A stretch of DNA of 64,000 nt, taken from Ascaphus truei (lineage: Eukaryota > Chordata > Amphibia > Anura > Ascaphidae). Positions 23,012 to 33,342 of the stretch are shown piece after piece. The position numbers and the translations under genes were made by a program. The stretch's first letter is position 1. Each line of letters begins with the position of its first letter. The notes beneath the pieces are model-generated. The model worked only from the letters and a program-made list of their open reading frames with translations. It made no database searches and was not told the origin of the DNA. Where the stretch lies: positions 110,627,174-110,691,173 of the forward strand of contig CM071571.1 of NCBI GenBank assembly GCA_036426205.1, read 5' to 3'.

Positions 23012-23829
23012 ATGGAGAGAGAAAATAATGCTGAGCTACAAAAAACTGTGCTCGCAATTTACTCTGTATCCAAGACCGAATTGTAGGATCTAAGGATGGA
23101 TCGAGATACTGCGAACACTATTATTACCACCATGGATGAAAAGCAGAGCAAGTCTGACTGAATGATTGCTAATCTGAAACAGAAGTATTAGGAGGCACTG
23201 AAAGAGATTATAGTCTTTCAGCAAGAGGTTCGCGATTGCCATAGAGAGTTGGAAACCTCTCAGAATGAGGTTCATACTCTCTGCATAGAACTGGATGCCC
23301 CACACCAAGAGATCAGCAGTTGTCGCACAGAACTGGAAGTCTCTAAAAAGGAACTTCACAGTCTCACTGAGGATCTGGACATCTCTCAAAAGCTGTCTAC
23401 AGTCTAAGTATGGACCTTAAAATATCTCAGAAGCAGCTTCACACCCTCAACCTAGAGACTGAAGTCGCACACAAGGAGACTGGGAGTCTTAACTCAGAAG
23501 TGCGTAAATGGAAGGAGGACTACAAGGAGGCCCTGAATATTAGAGAGACTGCAAGGAGAGAAAATACAAGGCTGAAAGATGAAAAGTTAAAAGCACTGGA
23601 GCAACGCACACAAGCAGAGCACCTATTGCAGAACCAACTGCAAGGTCTGCGTACACACCTACAGATTGCCAAGGAGAAGCAGGAAGAAAATCTGCAGGCT
23701 GTTAAAGAAGTACAAGTGCTGCAGGAACGTCTGATTACCCAGTGTGTCCCCACAAAGCAGCATGAGAAACTGAAGGCTACCTTGAGCATCACCAGAGCAT
23801 CGTTAGAGGCCAAGCTTAGAGGCAGGTGA
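23012..23829 (+). pseudogene. Coiled-coil protein remnant
   Basis: From an ATG at 23012 the frame encodes MERENNAELQKTVLAIYSVS, with three stops in the next 60 codons, then a long heptad-rich stretch (RELETSQNEVHTLCIELDA, ISSCRTELEVSKKELHSL). A one-base shift near 23400 moves to the open frame 23410-23829 (139 residues), which is rich in Glu, Lys, Gln and Leu with leucines at heptad spacing (EQRTQAEHLLQNQLQGL). There are no introns. The composition fits a myosin-tail or golgin-like coil; no specific family can be named. It could be the Gag-like structural protein of this element or a captured host coding sequence. Confidence 0.5.
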
Positions 23830-24119
23830 TTCAGTACAAGACGGAGTACAAGAAGGTCCAGAAACTGAGGCAAGCAGCTGCGGCCTGAGCAACGAAATCC
23901 ACAGAGCTCAAAAATATAATGAAAAATGCATTGATGCCCACTCAGAGCAAGCTCCAGAAAGAGGATTCTCTCGCGAATGAGCTAAACTTCTTAAAAATGG
24001 AAAAAAGCAGCAGAGTCATTCAGTAGTACTACAAAGCTCTTGTCTAAGCAAGGTTGTAAAGAGAAATGTAGCTGCGCAAACGCTCTGCAGCGCTCACCAC
24101 ACAGGCTGCCTACAGAGGA

Positions 24120-24780
24120 ATGAAAACTCGTTGGCTAAATAGCCAGAATAAAGAAGCCTGCCTTCTCCAATCCATATGGAGAATGCAACGTCAAAGAAAG
24201 AATTATGAACATTTGAAGCAGTGTGTAATCTTACTCCAGTCAAATGTTAGGAAGTGTCTGCAGCAAAGATACTACAAAAAAAAAATGAATGAAGCTGCTG
24301 GTGTGATTCAATCCATATATAGGTTCTACATCACAACTAAGCAATCTGTGCGTTGCTATAAGTGCACCCACAATGCCATCTCTGTACTACGATCAGCTTT
24401 CCATACAAATCAGGAAAGAAGAACAGAATTACGACTGATAAGCGCAATACTAATACAGTCATGATACTGTGGCCCCATGGCCCAAGCCATATTCCTCACA
24501 ATGAAGATAGCCACTAGAAAGATACAGTCTTTGGCTAGATTGAGGCAGAACTGTTTTAGTGTTCACACCTCTACAGGTACAACACTAAGTAACTACCAAA
24601 CTGAGATGCCACGGGAGTCAATCGGTATGGATAAAAACTCCGCCCAGCTTAAACCACCCATGAAATTGGCTACAGAACCCGATGCAGGTGGTCACCCTAA
24701 ACTCAGGGAAGAAAGGATCGCCCGATGCAGGGGAAAATACGTGACCAGCTGTCAGAAGAAAGACTGCTTGGGAAAAGTCC
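24120..24780 (+). pseudogene. Tandem IQ-like motif remnant
   Basis: The open frame 24120-24464 and its continuation at 24477-24788 contain five IQ-like units spaced about 20-50 residues apart: CLLQSIWRMQRQRKNY, VILLQSNVRKCLQQRYY, AGVIQSIYRFYITTKQ, AILIQS and TRKIQSLARLRQNC. IQ motifs (IQxxxRxxxxR) bind calmodulin or light chains in myosins and ASPM-type proteins. A stop separates the two frames. After 24560 the sequence is Pro/Lys-rich without a domain. Whether this shared one transcript with the coiled coil upstream is inferred from order and spacing. The resemblance is by motif only. Confidence 0.5.
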
Positions 24781-24982
24781 TCCTCAAGTGACTGAAAAGT
24801 GCTGAGCTCAAGCACTTTCTTGAGGAGACATTACTGACCTGGAGAAAGGGCTCCAATCCTAGTGGGACTAAGATTCTTTTCCTCCATCCACTCTCATTCG
24901 AACCGCAGAGATATCTTGAGTGAGAGTGGAAGGATGGGCTTTAGCCGTGGCAAGCTCGAGCTTCCAACAAACAGGGGACGTA

Positions 24983-25518
24983 TGTAACAGGGACATATCC
25001 CTGTTTAAATAAAGCAGCCTCAGAGCTCTGAGAATCCAGCAGAGAGATAGTTAATTGCAGCCACTCAATTAACTAGTCTCCACCTGGACTAATGAGAGCT
25101 CAGTAAAAAGCCTCATGTGAGACACAGGAAAGAGATTCCTTAGCTTACATGTGGGCTGACATAAGGAGAAGGAGGATTGACCTGAGCATACAAGACGAGG
25201 ACTGACCTGAGGAAAGACGGGACTGTTATTCCTGGGAGCCGTTTGACTGCAAAAGCCTGCAGCTGGAGAACCAGATAAGACTTTCATACATTTGCTCCCT
25301 GAGAAAGAAGATATATGTTTTTGGGAATGGGAACCGGCTTAACCAGCCAGCCACAGCTAGATAGGGTATATACAGTACTGTCTAGTTATTCTCCAAAGTG
25401 GAGTAGGTTTTTCTTTTATGTTGTCTTTATATTGTTTAATGGAACAGGCAATAAAGCCTTATGCTAATTTCACCATAAAACGGTCTCCAGTTGCATACCT
25501 CTGCACACATCACTTACA
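24983..25518 (+). mobile_element. 3' LTR of the pol-less element
   Basis: 536 bp from TGTAACAGGGAC to CACATCACTTACA, preceded by a polypurine tract (AACAGGGGACGTA) and followed by GGGAT, the same pentamer that flanks the first LTR. AATAAA at 25450-25455 is the likely polyadenylation signal. It lacks the MITE present in the 20262-21124 copy. Confidence 0.8.
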
Positions 25519-26310
25519 GGGATAATACTGTATGTACTCATGTGCTCTCTCAAATGACAGAATGCAACGCGGCTATATTTTACTCACTGTAATTTGAAAC
25601 CATCTTTCTACTGTACTGGGACAATAAAAAATAGTAATATTGTTCTCACATCACAGTTGCAACTACTGTAAGAATAGTTCTTGGTAATGGGGAAAGCTCC
25701 TGACATAGATTACAATTTTACACAATTATAGTTTGATCAAAATGGGTCTTTGCTTTCTCAGACATGTTTTCTCGTGTAAAGCAAAGATGATGCGTTAATC
25801 CCCTATGGTAAAAATGTAAAACCTTGCTGATCACAGAATTACATTCATTTACAACTTGAGGCTGCTATGGCAACACTTTTTTGTAGGAATCGTAATGTGA
25901 ACAATCAAAACATGTTTTTGACTAGAAGCTTTTTAATGACTTGTTGTAAGAATTCAGAATAAATTAACAACAAAAAAAGCTGTACATTTGTTTAGATTGT
26001 CTGCACTCGGCCCATGAAAGAATTTGTACGGCACATCCTGTCTTCTGAGGAGCTGACATGTTGGGTATCATTCTGAAGGGGCCATGCGTGGTAATGGATG
26101 ACTTACTGTACATGCTCCATCAAGTAGGATCATTGTATAAGTCCCACTGTGGCTGTAAAGTACTTTCGGTAACTGGATGATAATTCTGCACAGGACTACA
26201 GGACTACACCAGCAATCACACACTATTGCATTTGATGTTTTTTTTTATCATTCTGAAAGGTTACAGATCTGTAACAATCCATCCTGCACTGGGTGATATT
26301 TACAAAATAC
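25519..26310. repeat. Direct repeat A' (flank of second LTR)
   Basis: Second copy of the 21125-21912 segment, same orientation, ending GGGTGATATTTACAAAATAC; beyond it the two flanks diverge completely. Confidence 0.85.
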
Positions 26311-26370
26311 TTGTGACAAAAACATGTTTTTTTTTTTACAATTTTGCTGGGATGAACTGAATATTTAAGG

Positions 26371-26622
26371 CAGGGGTGCGCAAACTAGGGGGGGGGGGCG
26401 CTAGATTTTCTGTGGGGGCCCAGCAGTTATAGAGGTCCCGCGCTCTCCCACCGGCATTTAAATTAAATGCTGGGGGACCGCGCGAGGCCTCTATAAAATG
26501 CTTACCTTCCCTTCCAGCGACGCGTCATCATAGCAACGTGATGTCACATGACCCCTTGCGTCATTTGATGCCGGGGCCGAGCAGGGTGGGGGGGGGCACG
26601 AGGAAAAGTTTGCGCACCCCTA
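26371..26622 (+). mobile_element. hAT MITE, 252 bp, exact 8-bp duplication
   Basis: The ends CAGGGGTGCGCAAACT and (reverse complement of right) TAGGGGTGCGCAAACT are flanked by ATTTAAGG on both sides (26363-26370 and 26623-26630). An 8-bp duplication and CAGGGG ends are hAT hallmarks. Interior is G+C rich with an inner pair around GCATTTAAATTAAATGC. Other copies at 50423-50539 and 51710-51964. Confidence 0.9.
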
Positions 26623-26902
26623 ATTTAAGGTATAACTTTCCTTTCAATGTGTGCTGTTTGCTTCTTTCTTTTTATGGGAAAGCAACCATGTAAAAACAGC
26701 TTTATTCAACTAAGTGCCAAAGTGCCAAAGTGTTTGGAAAAAGGGCTAACAAAATACCCTGTGACTAGACATTATACAGGATAACATTGTTCTTGCTTAA
26801 AGGGTAACTATGTTTTGCACTGCATGTCATGTCATAAGTAAACAGAATTCCCCCCCAGAATTACCAGGTTTACTGGAATATCCACTGAGCCAGGAGTGGC
26901 GC

Positions 26903-27359
26903 TGTGACAGGGTGAATGAACGTCACCAGCCATATACCTGGCAAACCTATGTGTAGGCTTGCAGTGCAGCAGTGACGAGGTTATGTTTCAGTTGAGAAGG
27001 GCTGCTTAATTAGTCTGACCCCAGCTGCATAATTAAGGTGTTTTAAAACCCCCAGGCTGTACACACATGCAGGCTAGCTGGACAGGAGACAGGACTGAAA
27101 TACTGAAGAGATTACTGCTATAAGGTCTATTTTCAAAGTACACATGTGATGAACTGTCTGTGTCCTGCATGCTTAAGAGAAGCTGCCTTGTTTTCTATGC
27201 TGAAGAGAAGCTATTCTGTTTTTGTCTGCTGAAGAGAAGCTATTTAGTTTTTGTATGCTGTAGAGAAGCTATTTTGTTTTGTGTGCTGTATATTTTAAGG
27301 CTCAATAAATAAGCCTTATCAAGAGAACCTGCGTGTGTGGTTGCATGTACCCTGTAACA
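26903..27359 (+). repeat. 5' LTR of plus-strand Gmr1-like element
   Basis: 457 bp from TGTGACAGGGTGAATG to ATGTACCCTGTAACA (TG...CA), followed after two bases by the primer site. CTCAATAAATAAGCC near 27300 supplies AATAAA. Short imperfect repeats of GAAGAGAAGCTATT occupy 27175-27275. The left flank ends in GGAGTGGCGC; without a 3' LTR the target duplication cannot be checked. Confidence 0.75.
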
Positions 27360-27361
27360 TA

Positions 27362-27375
27362 TGGTGTCAGAAGTG
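27362..27375 (+). promoter_or_regulatory. Primer-binding site (Leu tRNA type)
   Basis: TGGTGTCAGAAGTG starts two bases after the LTR. As recalled, it complements the 3' end of a leucine tRNA including CCA. The next bases diverge from the fully matching site in the minus-strand copy. Confidence 0.65.
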
Positions 27376-27435
27376 CCAGGATTTTGAGGGGCCCCTGCAG
27401 TTGAAGGGCCACACACACACACAAAATTGGAAAAA

Positions 27436-28590
27436 ATGGAAGAATTTTTAAAAAGAGTTTCTGTGCGAGCAGACCAAACAGCAGGGACTGTTAATGCAGG
27501 ACCAGGCTCAACTACAAGCAGAGAGATGAAAGATTATTGCAGCAGCAAACCCAGCTCCTAACCCAGCAGCAGGCAGCACAGGATGAGTGGATGGCCAAGC
27601 TGCTGACCCAATTCTAGGGTTCTGCCAGTCCAGAACTTGCGAACAAACCCCCGGTCCTCCTGAGGAAAATGGCTCCGAACGAGGATCCAGAGGCTTTTCT
27701 ACTGATGTTTGAAAGGGTTGCCAAAGCCCAGGGCTGGTCTGCAGACCACTAGGCAATCGCTTTGGCCCCGCTCCTAATAGGAGAAGCCCAGGCCTCATAT
27801 CAGGGCCTCCCAGCGGACCAGGCAGTGGATTACAAACAAGTAAAAGCCGCCATACTGGATCGCTTAGGTCTGACCCCAGAGACCTACAGGCAGCAGTTCC
27901 GGAACCTGAAGTACACCTCTAAGATGAGACCCCGGGTCCTAGCTCAGCGGTTATTGGACGTGTGTAACCGCTGGATACAGCCTGAGCAACACACTAAGGA
28001 AACTGTTCTTGAACAAGTTGTGTTGGAGCAATTCCTACAAGTAATAACCCCTTCCGCATGCTCTTGGGTAAAAAGCCATGCTGCTGATACCCTAGTATAC
28101 CTAGTAGTAGGCATTGCGACTCGTTGATAACTTCCTTGGGGCCGAGGACCAGGCGAGTATCTTGGACCGACGGATCCAGCTTTACCGGCGCTTGAGGACG
28201 CCCAAAAAGGGAGACCGGACCAATGGGGAAATTACGGCCCCTCCATACGCAACTGCCAAGTGCCATGAAAGGAGCAGTCTTCCAACAAGGAAGAAATCAA
28301 AATGTCGGGCACCGCCGAGACCCTCATCCCCTTCCTGATGTCGTCTTGTCGCCAAATGAGAGGAACTTCTGAGGACGTCGCCCACAGGACCCACCAGATG
28401 CCTGGTCTCCAGTATCCAGTCCAACGGAGCGCTATCCGCGGCACCCTCCTGCGAGGGAACCCTCTCCATGTTCCACCTGCGGAGAACAAGGCCACCAGCA
28501 TGTGGACTGTCCGCAGATGGATTGTTCCTTCAGCAGGACCGTCGCCTCGGCCTTCACTGGAGAAAATTACAAGCCTTGGCTACTTCCAGC
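27436..28590 (+). pseudogene. gag: Gag with SCAN-like capsid and zinc knuckle
   Basis: Likely start MEEFLKRVSVRADQ at 27436, soon broken by frameshifts in a Gln-rich coil. The best-preserved part is 27762-28127: AAILDRLGLTPETYRQQFR, then PRVLAQRLLDVCNRWIQPE, then ETVLEQVVLEQFLQVITP and SWVKSHA. This has the SCAN-domain layout of helices ending in EQFL..P...WV. Published work derives vertebrate SCAN domains from a Gmr1-like Gag. A CCHC knuckle (CSTCGEQGHQHVDC, CX2CX4HX4C) lies at 28469-28510. The protein would form the particle and bind RNA. Multiple frame breaks make it inactive. Confidence 0.8.
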
Positions 28591-28840
28591 CCAGGTTGGG
28601 GGAAAAAACGTCCAGGCCCTTGTAGATTCGGGCTCTGGGAAAACTCTGGTCTTCCAGGAACTGTTACCGCCTAACGTGTGTTCTTTTGACTCTCCATGGA
28701 GTATAGAATATATACACGGCGATGTAAAACGGTATCCGACGGCCAAAATCCGGCTACAGGTAAAAGGTCAGGAGGCCTACCTCGAAGTAGGAGTCGCTCC
28801 TAGGCTCCCTGCCCCCATTGTGCTCGGCCGGGACTGACCT
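28580..28840 (+). pseudogene. Retroelement aspartic protease
   Basis: In the same frame as the zinc knuckle, the sequence reads WLLPAQVGGKNVQALVDSGS, GKTLVF, then IEYIHGDVKRYPTAKIRLQV and VAPRLPAPIVLGRD before a stop at 28836-28838. The DSG triad (instead of the commoner DTG) and the terminal ILGRD-like motif define a retropepsin that would cleave the Gag-Pol polyprotein as a dimer. This domain is intact over about 90 residues. It directly follows gag and precedes integrase. The minus-strand copy also has DSG, so it is probably ancestral to the family. Confidence 0.75.
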
Positions 28841-29079
28841 TTCTTTTCGGACCTAATGGCTCCAGTCTCTCATGAGAAGCCTTATTCTATGGCTCAGGAG
28901 AACCCTGGCAAACTGTTCCCCTTCTCGGCAGACCTTTTTCCCAGTAGACACCGGGTTCCAAAGACTCGGAAGCAAAGATGCTCTGACAAACAGGACTGGT
29001 TGCAGAAATCTGGGTCTCAAGGTGAACATTCTAGTAGCCAGAAGCAAAGGGAAGACCCAGTCCTTGCTAGACAGTATGA

Positions 29080-30036
29080 TAAAGTGGTAAAAATTGATGA
29101 GCAGATATTGAATGCACAGGGGGTGATAGTATTCCCCCATTTTGCATTATCAAATGATATTGCTAAGTTATGTGCGGTATGTCCGGAGTGCCAGCTAACT
29201 AGTCCGAAGGGACAAAAAACAGCCCCTTTGGTTCCTCTATCCATGGTGTCAGTTCCCTTTGAGAGAATTGGGGTAGACTTGGTAGGACCTCGAGAACCTT
29301 CTGCGAAAGGACAAAGGTTTATTTTTGTAATAGTTGACTATGCAACAAGATATCCTGAGGCGTTCCCCCTGAGAACAGCAACGGCGAAGCAAGTAGCCAA
29401 CAAGTTGCTGGAGCTGTTCTCACGGGTTGGACTTTCCCAGGTTATGTTGACAGACCAAGGTACAAATTTTATGGCTAAACTGATGCAGGATGTCTTAAAA
29501 TTACTAGAGGTCAAGTCTGTCTGACATCGGTCTACCATCCACAGACTGACGGATTGGTGGAAAGATTTAACCGAACTCTAAAAGGGATGCTGAGGAAATT
29601 TGTAGATTCAGAGAAGAGAGCCTGGGATCAACTTCTCCCTTTTCTGCTGTTTGCAGTGCGGGAAGTTCCCCAGGCCTCCATGGGATTCTCTCCATTTGAA
29701 CTGCTGTATGGCTGCCAACCCCGGGGTATCCTAGACCTCCTAAAGGAGTCCTGGGAGGAACAGCGGTCCCCTTCTAAGAATACCCTCCAATATGTATTGG
29801 ACCTTAGGAAGCGCCTAGATGTGGTCGGGCATTTTGCTAGGGAGAATCTTAGATCAGCCCAGGACAGCCAGGAGAGACATTACTATCAAAATGCTTGTAT
29901 GAGAGTGTTTCACCCAGGAGATCAGGTGATGTTATTGTTACCCAGTTGTGAGAGCAAACTCCTAGCCAAATGGCAGGGCCCATTCGAAGTACTCCGCCGC
30001 ACGGGTGATGTGGATTACGAGATCCAGGAAGGGTAA
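29080..30036 (+). pseudogene. Integrase (zinc finger, DDE core, C-terminal)
   Basis: The open frame 28856-29524 holds the second half of the HHCC zinc finger (CAVCPEC), then FERIGVDLVGP with the first catalytic Asp and VMLTDQGTNF with the second. A one-base shift near 29520 moves to 29554-30036, which has the Glu-bearing VERFNRTLKGML and a C-terminal part with GDQVMLLLP and KWQGPFEVL. The enzyme would insert the cDNA into the genome. Its position upstream of reverse transcriptase is the key feature of this element. The upstream linker retains SRHRVPKTRKQR, matched in the minus copy. Confidence 0.85.
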
Positions 30037-30118
30037 ACAAATTTACCATGTGAACTTGCTGAAACCCTGGAAGATGCAGCGGTCTCTATTCATCCACCCA
30101 GTGGAGTAGGAAACGGAC

Positions 30119-31479
30119 TTGGGTCCTCAGCCCCCATGGGAGAACATCGTGGCTGACGATAAAATCCCAATGGGTAGACAGTTGTCCTCTGAACAAAAAG
30201 GGGATTTGTTAGAAACAATTACACAATTCCATGATGTTTTTTCTGATTTGCCAGGGCAAACTAATTTAATTTCACATGTGATCGAGACAGCACCTGGGGT
30301 AAAAGTACATTCCCGTCCTTATAGGTTGCCTGAAAGTCGTAGGGCCCTGGTAGAGAAGGAAGTACAAGAAATGTTACACTTAGGAGTGATTGAGGAATCA
30401 TGCAGTGAGTGGTGTAGTCCACTAGTTATGGTCCCTAAACCCGATGGGAAGGTAAGATTTTGTGTGGACCTTCAAAAGGTCAATGTGGTATCCAAGTTTG
30501 ACGCATATCCGATGCCAAGGGTGGACGAGTTAATTGACACCCTTGGTAACGCGGAAAATATATCCACGCTGGACTTAACAAAAGGATACTGGCAAATACC
30601 TTTAGAGGAAAAGTCCAAGTGCAAAACAGCCTTTGCCACTCCCATGGGTTTATACCAGTTTGTGACAATGCCATTTGGACTGCATGGAGCCCCAGCCACA
30701 TTTCAGAGACTCATGGATAAAGTGCTGAGACCCCATAGGGCTTATGCCGCAGCCTACCTAGATGACATTGTCATTTATAGTAAACACTGGCGGGCCCATC
30801 TAAATAGGCTGAAAGCGGTCCTCAAATCTCTAAGAGAGGCAGGGCTCACAGCCAACCCTAAGAAATGTGCCTTAGGTAAGGCGGAAACCAAATACTTAGG
30901 GTATGCAGTGGGAGGTGGAAAAGTAAGGCCACTAACCAACAAGGTAGTTGCCCTGAAAGAAGTTCCGAACCCCAAACAAAAACGCAGGTACGCTCTCTGC
31001 TGGGTTTAGCAGGGTACTATCGGCGGTTCATCCCCAACTACTCGGAAGTTGCAGCCCCATTAACGGACCTCACAAAAAAGTGTGCCACTACACAAGTGGT
31101 ATGGTCAAGGGAGTGTCAGAGAGCCTTTGAGGACATAAAAAGGTGTCTATCAGAGGGTCCCATCCTTAGAAGCCCAGACTTCAACAGGCCTTTTGTAGTG
31201 CAAACCGATACATCATAGATAGGGCTAGGGGCAGTGCTGTCACAACAGTTTGATGGAGTGGAACATCCGATCCTTTTTCTGAGTAGGAAATTGTTCCTGA
31301 GGGAAAAAAACTACTCAGTGATTGAGAAGGAGTGCCTCGCAGTAAAGTGGGCAATCAAGGCTTTGAGGCATTACCTGGCAGGAGTCCATTTTACTCTGGT
31401 GATGGACCATGCTCCATTGAAGTGGATAAATAGTATGAAGGACTCCAATGCTAGATTGACCAGGTGGTATATGGCCCTC
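30119..31479 (+). pseudogene. Reverse transcriptase and truncated RNase H
   Basis: The open frame 30119-31009 carries the Ty3/gypsy fingers and palm: VHSRPYRLPESRR, WCSPLVMVPKPDGKVRFCVD, LDLTKGYWQIPL, FVTMPFGLHGAPATFQRLMD and an intact catalytic YLDDIVIYS. A frameshift near 30990 leads to RSLLGLAGYYRRFIPN and LTDLTKK in another frame, then RNase H with VVQTDTS, a stop, IGLGAVLSQQFDGVEHPILF and ECLAVKWAIKALRHYL. RNase H is cut after TRWYMAL by the LTR at 31480. It would copy RNA to DNA and remove the RNA strand; here it is disabled. Confidence 0.85.
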
Positions 31480-32001
31480 TGTGGCAGGACAGCCTGTAGC
31501 CGAGGTCAGGGAACAGTCCACACGTATAGTTTCAGGATAAATAAAAACGTTCAGTGGCTTTATTTCTCCACAGTAACATAACATGCGGGTACACTGTCCC
31601 TTTAACAAAATAAATCCTGCTCCACTTTGGGAGAAAAACTGACTAATAACACAGCAGACCTATCTAGCAGGCTGGCTGGCTAAACCAGTACCAAACCATA
31701 AGGGTACTTTAAGCAGTCAGTAAACAAATGAATAATCCTTACTTTAGTTGAAGTAGTCTTTGGTGAAATCCCTCTGGCTAAGGGCTCACGCAGCAGTGTG
31801 CTTCTCTCTCTCTCTCTCTCTCTCTCTGGAGGCTACTGCCAGTCACATGATCCTTTATCTACCTTGCTGGCTCTCAGGTGTCAGCTAAAGAGTTCTGATT
31901 TCCTAACTTCCACCTGAGTTAACCCTTATGAGTGCTGGATGAAGCACTCAGACATATGTCTCCCAGGCGTAACTGATAGGAGTTGACTTCACTCTGTCAC
32001 A
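31480..32001 (-). repeat. 3' LTR of minus-strand element
   Basis: 522 bp; on the plus strand it starts TGTGGCAGGACAGCC and ends CACTCTGTCACA, so on the minus strand it runs TGTGACAGAGTG to CTGTCCTGCCACA. A (TC)n run lies at 31802-31828. The first 79 bp (plus-strand coordinates) match the remnant at 36798-36876. Confidence 0.85.
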
Positions 32002-32012
32002 TACCTCCCCTG
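32002..32012 (-). promoter_or_regulatory. Polypurine tract
   Basis: On the minus strand AACAGGGGAGGTA abuts the LTR start TGTGACAG. It primes plus-strand DNA synthesis in such elements. The pol-less element at 24970-24982 has almost the same tract. Confidence 0.75.
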
Positions 32013-32029
32013 TTTGTGTGTGGCTAGTG

Positions 32030-33342
32030 TCCCACATGGCTGAAGCCCGACCCTCCACTCCTTCCCTTGACAGAAAATCAGCATTTCCATGGTCCTTTCC
32101 AGGTCTATGCTGAATATCAAAAGAGAAGGGTTGGAGGGCAATATACCACCTGGTCAACCTTGGATTTGTGTCCTTCATGGTGTTTAACCACTTCAAGGGC
32201 GCATGGTCAGTGACCAGGGTGAAGTGTACTCAGGCGACATAATGTCTCAAGGCCTCAATTGCCCATTTTACAGCGAGGCACTCCTTCTCAATAACGGATT
32301 ACCTCACTTCCCTTGGGAACAGTTTCCGTCTGATGAACAGTATGGGGTGTTCAACACCATCAAATTGCTGAGACAGCACTGCTCCCAGTCCTACCTCTGA
32401 GGCATCCATCTGGATGATGAAGGGCTCTTTAAAATCTGGGCTCCGAAGAGCGGGGCCCTCTGATAGGCACTTTTTTAGCATGTCAAATGCGTCTTGGCAC
32501 TCCCAAGACCATTTAACTTGGGTCAGGGCACTCTTTTTTGTCAGATCTGTTAGGGGTGCAGATATTTCTGAAAAATTGGGGATAAACCGCCGGTAATACC
32601 CTGCTAACCCCAAAAGGGAGCGGACCTGTGTCTTTGTCTGTGGGGTGGGGACTTCCTTTATGGCGGCCACCTTGCTAGCTAGTGGCCTTACTATCCCTCC
32701 CCCAATGGCATAGCCCAAGTACTTTGTAGTGGATTTACCCAGGGCACATTTTTTTGGATTTGCAGTGAGCCCTACTTCTCTTAAGGACGTTAGGACTGCC
32801 CTTAACCTTTTTATATGAGACTGCCAGTGTCTGCTATAGATGACAATGTCACCCAAGTAGGCCGCGGCATATGTCCTATGGGGTCGTAGTACCTTGTCCA
32901 TTAACCTTTGGAACGTGGCTGGAGCCCCATGTAACCCAAATGGCATAGTGACGAATTGGTATAAACCGAGAGGGGTGGCGAAGGCAGTTTTGCATTTGGA
33001 TTCTTCCGCTAGCGGTATCTGCCAATATCCTTTCGTGAGATCTAGGGTGGAGATATACTCTGCTTTACCAAGCGAATCAAGCAATTCCTCCACCCTAGGC
33101 ATTGGATATGCATCAAATCTGGATACAGCATTTACCTTTCGCAGATCCACGCAAAACCTCACCTTCCCATCTGGTTTAGGGACCAACACGATAGGGCTAC
33201 ACAATTCGCTGTGGGACTCCTCGATCACGCCCAATTCCACACGTCTAATTATAGCTAGCCGCGTACAGCCATGTGAGACGTGACTGAGCAGACTGCTGAA
33301 TGATGGAGCGGCCTCGTCGAGCAATATATTCGGGCCGGGCAT
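32030..33342 (-). pseudogene. Reverse transcriptase and RNase H, catalytic-site mutant
   Basis: The open frame 33342 to 32299 encodes the reverse transcriptase: LCSPIVLVPKPDGKVRFCVD, LDLTKGYWQIPL, FVTMPFGLHGAPATFQRLMD and RSLLGLAGYYRRFIPNFSEI, running into RNase H (IIQMDASEVGLGAVLSQQF). The catalytic box reads YLGDIVIYS, so one of the two essential aspartates is Gly. The frame breaks near 32300; the end of RNase H is read from 32196 (TRWYIALQPFSFDIQHRPGK then DHGNADFLSR). The N-terminal part upstream of 33290 is not homologous to the plus copy. This is a long frame but must be inactive. Confidence 0.85.

Larger units (their letters stand above)
21913..24982 (+). mobile_element. Internal region of an LTR element without pol
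   Basis: About 3 kb ending in AACAGGGGACGTA immediately before the LTR at 24983. That tract is nearly identical to the polypurine tract of the gypsy-class element at 32002 (AACAGGGGAGGTA), so the right end is a retroelement 3' end. No protease, integrase or reverse transcriptase is visible. Instead there are broken frames for a basic segment, a coiled coil and IQ-like repeats. The 5' end is missing: the sequence joins directly to repeat A with no LTR or primer-binding site. It resembles a large non-autonomous LTR element, possibly with a captured host-derived coding sequence. Confidence 0.55.
26903..31479 (+). mobile_element. Gmr1-like Ty3/gypsy retrotransposon, 3'-interrupted
   Basis: Order along the plus strand: 5' LTR, Leu-tRNA-type primer site, gag with SCAN-like capsid and zinc knuckle, protease, integrase, reverse transcriptase, RNase H. 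Integrase lies before reverse transcriptase, the reverse of ordinary Ty3/gypsy order and characteristic of the Gmr1 group. The copy stops inside RNase H at 31479, where the minus-strand element begins. Its 3' LTR is not found in the window. Frames are broken by several stops and frameshifts, so it is an old, inactive copy. Confidence 0.85.

Noticed and set aside
26903..31479. A rearranged ordinary gypsy element
   Set aside because: The same domain order occurs independently in the minus-strand copy, so it is the family structure.
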